Of a stretch of 7,659 nt of DNA, positions 1 to 5,764 are shown in pieces; the first letter of the stretch is position 1; each line of letters starts with the position of its first letter. The notes under the pieces are model-generated. The model worked only from the letters and a program-made list of their open reading frames with translations, searched no databases and had not been told where the DNA came from. Origin of the DNA: Gallionellaceae bacterium. GTDB lineage: Bacteria > Pseudomonadota > Gammaproteobacteria > Burkholderiales > Gallionellaceae. Position numbers and translations under genes: made by a program. The stretch spans positions 1-7,659 of the forward strand of contig PLYB01000180.1 of NCBI GenBank assembly GCA_003151655.1, given 5' to 3'.

Positions 1-76
1 GAAGAACGCGACCATGTGAAAGAAATGCTATAGTTTATAACATATTTTATATCATAAACATATAGTTAAGCGTTCA
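1..76. other. AT-rich non-coding tract
   Basis: From about position 27 to 68 the sequence is almost entirely A and T, with the near-repeats ATAACATAT (38-46) and ATAAACATAT (54-63). I see no gene, no clear terminator and no well-formed promoter. It could be the control region of a gene beyond the left edge, or an element boundary. Confidence 0.3.
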
Positions 77-244
77 TTATTGCGTCAGATTCTGTGCAAT
101 TTTCTGCAATTTCTGCTTAATAGAATCAAAGAGTTGGTAAGTAGTTTCGGGGAAGAATTTACCGCGTTTCGGCACGACATTCTCTATGCCGGGTTCCTTC
201 ATGGCCGACTGAGGTAGTCTACCGCTGACTATTTTATTGCCCAA
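77..244 (-). CDS. possible small ORF downstream of topB (unsupported hypothetical)
   Basis: An open frame of 55 codons runs from a TTG at 244 to a TAA at 77; the first ATG is at 202 and would give 41 residues. The product would be charged, with a helical Lys/Gln-rich C-terminus (ending QKLQKIAQNLTQ) and no signal peptide or membrane segment. No SD is visible before either start, and I recognise no family. It begins 23 bp after the topoisomerase stop on the same strand, so it could be a downstream operon member or the remnant of a longer gene. It is equally likely to be a chance frame. Part of the Lys/Gln stretch comes from a short imperfect tandem repeat (TGCAATTTTC, TGCAATTTC) at about 94-112 on the plus strand. 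Confidence 0.25.
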   Translation of the reverse strand: MGNKIVSGRLPQSAMKEPGIENVVPKRGKFFPETTYQLFDSIKQKLQKIAQNLTQ

Positions 245-267
245 CGGTGTTTGTGATTAAACTTCAG

Positions 268-1914
268 TTAGGCTGCAACCACTTCACTTTCAGGCATCAC
301 TTTCAGCATCCACTTGATAGCATCCAACAAATAACTATCCAGATTCCCATCACCGCGCCGTGCTGCATCCTGGGCAGACGTAACCAACTTGGCCATTTCA
401 TTTCCCATCATGGACGCGGGGAGCTTAGCCGACACCCCTTGTGCCCATTCTGTGACATGCAGAATAACCGATCCATTGGCATTGCTTGGTTCACGTGCCG
501 TTGCCATTCCATCGCGCATCAAACTATTGATCGAGCTTACGCGAGTCGCTTCGGTGCCGATCCCGTCTATCAGCATCATTTTTAGCATCGACGCTTCAGT
601 GAAAGGCGCTGGCGCAACAGTTTCAAGTCTTTTAACCTGTACGCCCGTTACGATCTCTTCAGCTCCTTTCCTATAAATTCTCTTGGGGCTGCCCTTTTTC
701 ATTGACCGATATTTTTCATAATCAGGATGCCATGGTTGGACAAGATTGGTGAATCCCGCCTTGGCCAAAGATTGCTCATGCAGCTTGAAAATAGCTCCTT
801 CAACATCAACCAACACCGTACGTCGGTCGATCATGGCAGCGCCCATGGCCTGCATCTGAATGTTCTGTTGCACCAGCTTGTAAATCCCATCCATGCTGTC
901 AGTTGCGCCTTCCGGCAAAATACCGGTTACGCAGATCGCAGAGTGCGCGGCAAATACTGCATTACCCTCTCCGGGAAGCTTGGTTGAGCTGGAACGCGGG
1001 TAACTGATCGCCCCAGCCTCATACAAATCCTGAGCCGCCGAGTAGCCGTTTGACAGGCCGATTCCAGACAACGCCGCATCGGCCAGTAATGCCGACAATG
1101 AGTAAGGCAATGGAGGGGCGATCTCGATTGAATCCTCTATGATTGAAGTTATCGTGCCACTCGCCCCTTTCAGATCAAGCATCGCATCCAAAGTACCCTG
1201 CCCAAGCAATACCGGTGCACGACCGCTGAAATAATGAAACTCAACCGCGTCCCCCATCATATTTGCTGTGACCTGATGATAAGTAGCCGGCTTGAATTGA
1301 GATATTTCGCGCTCACGGCGAACCAGCTCGGCCAGCAGTCGTGTTTTGATTCTGCCAATATGAGTGGTTTTTCCGAATTTCACCGAAAAAGCGCGTGAAA
1401 GATTCATGCCTAGCAGCCAGTCCAGTTTCCTGCGAATATTGGCAGAACGGTAATAGCTATCTGTCGCCGACAGCGGTTGCATGTTGGACATAGCTGCACC
1501 CAACCCGTCAACATTGAGCGCCGACACCCACAACCGGGAAACATTGCCCAGGTAGTTGTGCGCATTCAAAAGGTCACGACCGATCAATTCGCCCTCTTCG
1601 TCCGGGTCGGTAGCCAACACAACATGATCGGCCTGCTTTAGAAAACGCCCGATTGTGTTGAATATTTCCTTGGTGCGCTCATCATTTTTCACCTGCATCA
1701 CCCATTCCGGTGGCAGTACCGGCAAATCCTTGATTTTCCATTTGCCCTTGCCAATATATTCGTCAATCATCGCCAGTTCCATCAAATGCCCTTGAGCTGC
1801 CACGACAACCACTCCATTTCCTTGCCATGCACCATCCGAATAACGATTCGCCCCGATGTGCTGCGCAAGCGTTTTTGCCTGGTTTGGTTTCTCACATAAA
1901 AATAGTTTCTTCAT
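268..1914 (-). CDS. topB: type IA DNA topoisomerase, topoisomerase III (TopB) class, compact form
   Basis: This 548-residue protein should cut and rejoin single DNA strands through a 5'-phosphotyrosine, the reaction used to decatenate or unlink recombination and replication intermediates. The Toprim domain comes first, with LFLCEKP (E8, K9) and the metal-binding DxDxE set D103, D105, E107 in ATDPDEEGEL. R188 lies in GRIKT, the counterpart of the family's GRVQTP. The catalytic tyrosine is Y305 in ISYPRSS. AAHSAI (H324) matches the family's AHHAII, and GIGTEATR (451-458) is the usual late motif. E. coli TopB has 653 residues; this one stops soon after the core and lacks the basic C-terminal tail and any zinc finger. 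The frame extends upstream to a TTG at 2022, but the ATG at 1914 gives the conserved N-terminus and has a purine-rich leader, so I chose it. The gene lies 154 bp downstream of the dual-nuclease gene on the same strand. Element-borne TopB copies are common, so this may be an accessory rather than the housekeeping copy. Confidence 0.9.
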   Translation of the reverse strand: MKKLFLCEKPNQAKTLAQHIGANRYSDGAWQGNGVVVVAAQGHLMELAMIDEYIGKGKWKIKDLPVLPPEWVMQVKNDERTKEIFNTIGRFLKQADHVVLATDPDEEGELIGRDLLNAHNYLGNVSRLWVSALNVDGLGAAMSNMQPLSATDSYYRSANIRRKLDWLLGMNLSRAFSVKFGKTTHIGRIKTRLLAELVRREREISQFKPATYHQVTANMMGDAVEFHYFSGRAPVLLGQGTLDAMLDLKGASGTITSIIEDSIEIAPPLPYSLSALLADAALSGIGLSNGYSAAQDLYEAGAISYPRSSSTKLPGEGNAVFAAHSAICVTGILPEGATDSMDGIYKLVQQNIQMQAMGAAMIDRRTVLVDVEGAIFKLHEQSLAKAGFTNLVQPWHPDYEKYRSMKKGSPKRIYRKGAEEIVTGVQVKRLETVAPAPFTEASMLKMMLIDGIGTEATRVSSINSLMRDGMATAREPSNANGSVILHVTEWAQGVSAKLPASMMGNEMAKLVTSAQDAARRGDGNLDSYLLDAIKWMLKVMPESEVVAA

Positions 1915-1932
1915 TGCCTTTCTCTTTCTAAA

Positions 1933-1959
1933 ATAATAGTCTGTATGTTCTGTCGTCAA
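1933..1959 (-). promoter_or_regulatory. candidate sigma70-like promoter of topB
   Basis: On the minus strand TTGACG (1959-1954) is followed after 15 bases by TATTAT (1938-1933). Each hexamer differs from consensus at one position, but the spacer is shorter than the usual 16-18. Transcription would start near 1926, leaving a purine-rich leader of about a dozen bases before the ATG at 1914. The dual-nuclease gene has a candidate with the same 15-bp spacing. Confidence 0.4.
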
Positions 1960-2048
1960 ACATGCTGCCGCCGCACCCGTTGTTGAACAGATCATCAAAC
2001 GTGCTGGATATGCTGCTGCCAAACTATTTGATTCAATCTGGGTTTATA

Positions 2049-2067
2049 TGCTGAAATTTTTTCAACA
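2049..2067 (-). other. weak hairpin after the DUF2779 stop codon
   Basis: TGCTGAAA and TTTCAACA on the plus strand form an 8-bp stem with one mismatch and a 3-base loop. It starts two bases beyond the TGA of the dual-nuclease gene. The stem is AT-rich and no T run follows on the minus strand, so it is a poor intrinsic terminator. It may only protect the 3' end or attenuate read-through into topB. Confidence 0.25.
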
Positions 2068-2068
2068 G

Positions 2069-3514
2069 TCACGCAAAGAACCTCACCACCTCCACCATCG
2101 CCTGCGTGTCCCGTTCGCAGTATTTAAGCAGGTTACGAATTTTCTGATTACGGATAGCAGGAACGATTTTCGGGTCAGTGATCTCAAGGTAGGCCAGTTG
2201 CGCCAGCGTGCCGTTCTGAACATCTTCGAGTTGTGAGTAGTCGAGGTGCGGCGCCACTGTAGGCAACACCGCTTTGATCGACCATGCCCCCTTCATGGCG
2301 GGATGGTAGTAGTAGCTGCGCAGCCATGGCAGCAGATCCACCAACCGATCAATGATGCCTTGCAATTGTGCTTCGAGGTCTGGGCAAAAGCGGATAAGCT
2401 GGTTAAGCACTGTGCTCTCGAATATGCCGTAGACGATGATCGGCCCATCGCTTTTCAAAGCGGCGATTAGGCTCTCAGCAAAGGCACGCATGGGCGCGTT
2501 GCCGCTTGTGTCCAGGAACTCGCGGTGTTCCAGCGATCTATCGGCGCGTTCAACATGGCATGACCATTGAAACGGTAATTGCTTGTGCGGACGTGTGCCT
2601 TTCCATCTGGGTATGGCGAGGTTGATGGTCTCGAAATCCAGATAGAAACGCGGATAGGGCAGCTTGGCGAGTTCTTGCTTGAGTTGCGGAGATACAAATG
2701 GCTGGTTGCCCTTCGTTGCCTGCCAGACCATGATGTGGCGTTCGTTTTGTAGCATGCCAGCCGGGATGTCGCGTACATCCTCGATGCCTGCATCATGAAG
2801 TTCATCAAGGATTTTTCTGGCATTGGGGAGGATGGATACCGGGTATTCCGGCAGATCCTTTTCGCAGTGGGCTAGAAACTGGCATTCCGGATTAGTGCAT
2901 TGCGAGCCCATCCGTACTATAGACATGGGCTTGGCCAGAATGTCACGATGGGCGGCCAGCCATGCCGGCATATCAGGCAGCAGCGCCCTAACTTTGTCCG
3001 TGACATCTTCTTCGACGATCAACCCATGGTAGTTACCGGTTCCTGCATACTCGAACCCGGTATCGACATGCGCCACACAGATTTCCTGAACCGGCATCCC
3101 GGCATTTTCCAATACCAAGAGTTGCACTGCGCAGTCGAGCAGGTGATGATCCTTGACGCTGCCGGAGGATTTAACCTCGACCATCCGCCAGCCACCATGG
3201 GTTGGCACCAGAATATCGGTGCGCACCAGCGTGTCGTCATGCAGGAAGGCAGCCTCGAACAATGGCGCGGAATTTTTATTGGCAAGCAGTAGGGATGTTT
3301 CCAGAACTGCCTGTTCAGGTTGTGCCACATGGCCGATCAGTATGCCACCGGGATAGTTGAGCCTCGAAAGCTTGCCGAGCTCGATGCCTGCGGCAATGGT
3401 TAATTGTGAAGTGGCGGATTCCTCTGCCAGCCCCCGCTGAAATGTTTGGAGCCAGAGACGCTTCGGGCATCTGAGGCCTGACAAGACGCGGGATTTTGTG
3501 ATGTAGCTAGGCAT
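2069..3514 (-). CDS. DUF2779-type protein: Cas4-like Fe-S nuclease domain joined to a DEDDy exonuclease-like domain
   Basis: This 481-residue protein appears to carry two nuclease-type domains. The N-terminal part resembles Cas4/RecB-type PD-(D/E)XK nucleases: D100 in RTDILV and E113-V-K115 in MVEVKSS form the catalytic motif. C16 in GLRCPKRLWL together with C206, C211 and C217 match the four-cysteine layout of Cas4 iron-sulphur enzymes. The C-terminal half has an RNase H-fold exonuclease signature: D293-x-E295 in YLDFETI, a motif II-like YGIFES (E366) and Y465-x3-D469 in YCERDTQ, which suggests the DEDDy class. DUF2779 proteins with this order are known in bacteria, but to my knowledge their role is not established. 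The longest frame starts at a TTG at 3547; I prefer the ATG at 3514 because the TTG lies in the predicted -35 box and the conserved region starts just after the ATG. No SD precedes that ATG. It lies 90 bp after the broken recombinase and upstream of topB, which suggests a DNA-processing or defence role (inference). Confidence 0.82.
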   Translation of the reverse strand: MPSYITKSRVLSGLRCPKRLWLQTFQRGLAEESATSQLTIAAGIELGKLSRLNYPGGILIGHVAQPEQAVLETSLLLANKNSAPLFEAAFLHDDTLVRTDILVPTHGGWRMVEVKSSGSVKDHHLLDCAVQLLVLENAGMPVQEICVAHVDTGFEYAGTGNYHGLIVEEDVTDKVRALLPDMPAWLAAHRDILAKPMSIVRMGSQCTNPECQFLAHCEKDLPEYPVSILPNARKILDELHDAGIEDVRDIPAGMLQNERHIMVWQATKGNQPFVSPQLKQELAKLPYPRFYLDFETINLAIPRWKGTRPHKQLPFQWSCHVERADRSLEHREFLDTSGNAPMRAFAESLIAALKSDGPIIVYGIFESTVLNQLIRFCPDLEAQLQGIIDRLVDLLPWLRSYYYHPAMKGAWSIKAVLPTVAPHLDYSQLEDVQNGTLAQLAYLEITDPKIVPAIRNQKIRNLLKYCERDTQAMVEVVRFFA

Positions 3515-3520
3515 GGCTGA

Positions 3521-3547
3521 ATTATATTCTGTGGTGTCAGATTTCAA
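3521..3547 (-). promoter_or_regulatory. candidate promoter of the DUF2779 gene, placed for a leaderless transcript
   Basis: On the minus strand TTGAAA (3547-3542) and a perfect TATAAT (3526-3521) are separated by 15 bases. Only six bases lie between the -10 box and the ATG at 3514, so the expected start of transcription falls on or next to the A of the start codon. This agrees with the lack of an SD there. The TTG that opens the longest frame is part of the -35 box, which argues against it as a translation start. Confidence 0.45.
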
Positions 3548-3604
3548 TTACAGATGTGGTGGGTTAACAGTTATTTGCGGACACAGTGCATCCTGGCTGT
3601 CCTG

Positions 3605-4243
3605 TCAGTCTTTCCAGAAATCCTTGAAGCGCTCAGGCGAAAGCTGAGTGTAACGGACGGTGTGCTGAATATTCTTGTGGCCAAGGTAATGCTGGATGGC
3701 GCGGGTGTCCTGCCCTGCCTGCGCCAGCTTGTAGCCGCAGGCATGACGCAGCATATGGGGATGCACTGAAAACGGCAACTTGGCCTCCTCCCCTGCCCTG
3801 CCGATAATCTTGCGAAAGGCATCCGGCGATAAAGGCGCCTTGCGCTCACTACTGAAAACATAGGGCAACGTTGAGTAATCGCGCTGCAAACGGCGCAGCG
3901 CCCGCAATTCTAGCCCACCCAATGGATGAACACTGGGATTGCCATGCTTCAGGCGATTGACATGCATCAGTCCCGTTTTCAGCTCAACCTGATCTCAGCG
4001 CATATTGACCAGTTCGGTGACACGCAGGCCGTGGCGATAGGACAACAAAATAAGGGTGGAATCGCGATGGCCGTGCCGTCCTACTTGGGCTGCGGCATCC
4101 ATCAGTTGTGAAACCTCTTGTTCCGTGAGGTATTCGCGGCTGCGGTAGTCAGCGTTCTTCCGGCGTTGCGGAATTTTCCGATTTAGGGTGTGTGGCGTGC
4201 TCCGCCGAGGAAGCGGCAGAACCTCTATATTGCTTGATGCCAT
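3605..4243 (-). pseudogene. FimB-like small tyrosine recombinase interrupted by one in-frame TGA
   Basis: Read through, this frame gives 212 codons of a short tyrosine recombinase made of little more than the catalytic domain, the size and layout of FimB/FimE. The first 82 codons end NMR at a TGA (3997-3995). The same frame then continues with DQVELKTGL, and a methionine at 3967 starts the rest. Relatives, as I recall them, have Trp at this spot (LRWDQVDL), so TGG to TGA is the simplest cause. All catalytic residues remain: R74 in GLRVTEL, K99 in NRLKHG, H163 and R166 in HPHMLRH, H189 in YLGHKN and nucleophile Y198 in VRYTQ. The ATG at 4243 has GGAGAG eight bases upstream. The first ORF alone carries only the first Arg, and the second has no evident SD, so neither should be active alone. 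The good preservation points to recent inactivation, read-through or a sequence error. Confidence 0.85.
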
Positions 4244-4321
4244 TATGTGAACTCTCCATTTAAGGGCTCTTTTACGGAAAGTGTTGATGCTTGATTCCGT
4301 AACCGAGCGCGTTCACATAAT
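4242..4321. repeat. 11-bp perfect inverted repeat spanning the recombinase start region
   Basis: ATTATGTGAAC at 4242-4252 is the exact reverse complement of GTTCACATAAT at 4311-4321, with 58 bases between. The left arm takes in two bases of the recombinase start codon and touches its SD. The arms could be binding sites for the recombinase or a regulator, or could pair in the mRNA and hide the start site. A nearby shorter inverted repeat lies inside this interval. Confidence 0.6.
4272..4302. repeat. 8-bp inverted repeat, possible recombinase core site
   Basis: TTACGGAA at 4272-4279 and TTCCGTAA at 4295-4302 are exact reverse complements separated by 15 bases, 31 bp in all. That is close to the 28-34 bp of simple tyrosine-recombinase sites such as dif and loxP, although here only the outer 8 bp of each arm match. 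I found no second copy in the window, so a role as attachment site is unproven; a stem-loop in the recombinase leader is the alternative. Confidence 0.4.
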
Positions 4322-4346
4322 CTACACAGGTGCGTGTGCAATCCAA
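4314..4346 (-). promoter_or_regulatory. weak candidate promoter of the recombinase
   Basis: Two overlapping sigma70-like pairs can be drawn on the minus strand: TTGGAT (4346-4341) with TAGATT (4324-4319), and TTGCAC (4341-4336) with TATGTG (4319-4314). Both have 16-bp spacers. Both -10 boxes overlap the right arm of the 11-bp inverted repeat, so a protein bound there would probably interfere with transcription. The boxes are poor matches. Confidence 0.25.
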
Positions 4347-4375
4347 AGATTTTTCGCGCACTAGGGATATGTTCC

Positions 4376-4409
4376 AAAAAGCCGGGCTACGCGATGATCG
4401 CAATCCGGC
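4376..4409 (-). terminator. Rho-independent terminator of the BamE-like lipoprotein gene
   Basis: On the minus strand GCCGG (4409-4405) pairs with CCGGC (4385-4381), and GCGA/TCGC forms an inner stem; five T residues follow (4380-4376). It begins about 20 bases after the TAA of the lipoprotein gene and separates the envelope cluster from the recombinase region. Confidence 0.65.
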
Positions 4410-4428
4410 CTGTATTGAGTTGTTAGAT

Positions 4429-5124
4429 TTACTTCGTGCTGGTGGTGTAAGTTATATTTGTAACCACGTCATGCTCGTCCAAAGCCACTTTTAGAACTTT
4501 GGCTTTGGTAATAAGCTTCCCGTCACTACCTTTCGTGCTCGGCGAATAACTATAAATGATTGCCTTATCAATTGGCGGGATGAGATAAGCAGTCGGCTCC
4601 CCCATTAACTGAGCAACATCAGCCTTGGTGCTTTTACCTTTGACAATCTGTGACTGTTTAGATTCGTCGAAATCGGTAGAATCCGTCTTATATGACGATG
4701 AGTATTGCTGTCCAATCAGCTTATCCTCTTTATCGAAGTAAAAACTCCATACCTTGGTTGGAGACACCCCAGGCTCAGATGGCTCGGCCGCCGTATCCGA
4801 GTGTGCGTAATAATTAAGCTTAACGATATAGCCGTCATTCAACTTCAATGTCCCCGTAGCGGTCGGGTTACCTAATGCCAAGAGAACAGTTGCCCTAGAA
4901 TCCTTGCCAACATCGAATTCCTTGCTGGCATACTTGAAATCAGCATTGGGATTGCGTCCAGCATCGCCATTCAATCCCATCGCCGAATTTATAGGGCACA
5001 TGAGGCCAATGCAAACCCCGGCAGTCGTTCCATCAGAATACTTCACGGCACTACAGCCGCTCAAAGCGAACGCCACGATTGCTGTAACCAAAATACCACC
5101 AAAACTAAATAACGTTTGTTTCAT
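4429..5124 (-). CDS. lipoprotein with two BamE/SmpA-like repeats
   Basis: This 231-residue protein begins with a lipoprotein signal peptide: MKQ, a hydrophobic run and the lipobox LSGC with the lipidated cysteine at 24. It is probably anchored to the outer membrane. The mature part carries two similar units. Residues about 70-140 hold KDSRATVLLALGNPTATG and then a beta-strand end KVWSFYF..KLIGQQY. Residues about 158-231 hold KGKSTKADVAQLMGEPT and then ALDEHDVVTNITYTT. The pattern of a helix, G-x-P and returning beta strands is that of BamE/SmpA-type domains. BamE itself has one such domain and assists outer-membrane protein assembly; I cannot say that this protein does. The ATG at 5124 has AAAGGAT with a 6-base spacer. 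The gene lies 177 bp after the glycine-zipper lipoprotein, so it may have its own promoter. An intrinsic terminator follows. Confidence 0.75.
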   Translation of the reverse strand: MKQTLFSFGGILVTAIVAFALSGCSAVKYSDGTTAGVCIGLMCPINSAMGLNGDAGRNPNADFKYASKEFDVGKDSRATVLLALGNPTATGTLKLNDGYIVKLNYYAHSDTAAEPSEPGVSPTKVWSFYFDKEDKLIGQQYSSSYKTDSTDFDESKQSQIVKGKSTKADVAQLMGEPTAYLIPPIDKAIIYSYSPSTKGSDGKLITKAKVLKVALDEHDVVTNITYTTSTK

Positions 5125-5301
5125 TTTTAAATCCTTTCATTCGATTATTAAAAAAAAGTGCATGAGAACAGTGAGTGATTTAAGAGAGGACGCGATTCAT
5201 AGCAACAATTATGGGAACTTCGCAGGCGATGTTGGATTGGCTTTGGTTGGGATCGAATCTTGGCATGGTGCATTGAGGATGCGCCAACAGTTCGTAGCCA
5301 T
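5125..5301. other. intergenic gap, no supported gene
   Basis: On the minus strand this gap holds the SD of the BamE-like gene (5131-5137) and a run of seven T with TAATAAT near 5146-5156. A chance 30-codon frame runs from an ATG at 5301 to a TAA at 5209, without an SD. Possible -10-like sequences (CATAAT, TAATAAT) have no good -35 partner, so I do not call a promoter. Confidence 0.4.
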
Positions 5302-5762
5302 TCAAAGCTGTGTATGTAATTTTTTGTAGCCATGTGCATACATGCAATGCTCATAAGCCCTATCAAACTGAGCTTGAACTTTAGCCTTGGTCTCATCTGA
5401 TGAAGGTGAGCCGCTTACCGCGCCTTCAGTCGCACCTGTAAGCCTGCCGGCGCCATTGCGTGGCCGCCAATAAGCGCGCCAATAGTTGCACCAAGAAGAG
5501 CGTCCTCGCCTGGATTTACAGTTCGCGTAGCGTTTTCCACCTCTGCGGAGCCAAACTCGTCTACGGCTGATTTTTCTCCAGCAATTCTGCACTCTCTTAA
5601 ATCTTTGGAGTACTGACGCGCGTCCAGGTCATGAGGTATTCTAATATCCGCGTTGACAGGCATCATCTTTGGCGGAGTTGCGCATCCGGCAAGAACGACC
5701 GCGCAGCCAAACGCTAAAACTAATTTTGAATTGCTCATGATCATTCTTTTCTTCGTCAGCAT
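5302..5762 (-). pseudogene. glycine-zipper lipoprotein broken by a one-base frameshift
   Basis: The first frame encodes a lipoprotein precursor (VVLAGC lipobox) and a glycine-zipper stretch, GATIGALIGGHAMAPAG, then hits a stop at 5415. One frame over, the protein carries on as RLTGATEGAVSG, then SSDETKAKVQAQFDRAYEHC, and ends KKLHTQL at a TGA at 5302. Adding one G near 5452-5455 (ATGGCGCC to ATGGGCGCC) restores GGHAMGAGRLTGATEGAVSG, an unbroken glycine zipper, in a product of about 145-153 residues. Such proteins are typically lipid-anchored envelope proteins of poorly defined role. The start is uncertain: the ATG at 5762 lies two bases after the stop of the SHOCT gene, while the ATGs at 5744 and 5738 follow a GAAGAAAAG stretch and give a more usual signal length. 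The lack of other damage suggests a recent mutation or a base-calling error. Confidence 0.75.
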
Positions 5763-5764
5763 AT

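Noticed and set aside
1940..2236. Open plus-strand frame across the gap between topB and the DUF2779 gene, with a protein-like stretch (APVVEQIIKRAGYAAAKLF)
   Set aside because: It has no start codon before the ATG at 2048 and no SD, and from 2069 it runs antisense through the 3' end of a well-supported gene. It could be a remnant, but nothing identifies it.
2467..2823. A 118-codon minus-strand frame inside the DUF2779 gene
   Set aside because: It is an out-of-frame shadow of the gene whose catalytic motifs are clear.
2069..3514. CRISPR-associated Cas4
   Set aside because: The N-terminal half resembles Cas4, but the fused exonuclease-like half and the lack of any repeat array or other cas genes in the window point to the DUF2779 family instead.
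3579..3602. Hairpin after the recombinase stop as an intrinsic terminator
   Set aside because: GGACA and TGTCC can pair around a 14-base loop, but the stem is only five bp and no T run follows on the minus strand.
3605..3967. Second recombinase ORF as an independent gene
   Set aside because: It lies in the same frame as the first ORF, separated by only the TGA and nine codons, has no SD, and lacks the first catalytic Arg. The two are one interrupted gene.
5209..5301. A 30-codon minus-strand frame starting right after the glycine-zipper stop
   Set aside because: It has no SD, an unremarkable product and is short enough to occur by chance.
5148..5396. An 82-codon minus-strand frame overlapping the end of the glycine-zipper gene
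   Set aside because: It is the third frame over the lipoprotein tail and the gap. It has no SD and its product has no coherent features, whereas the overlapping lipoprotein frame is well supported.
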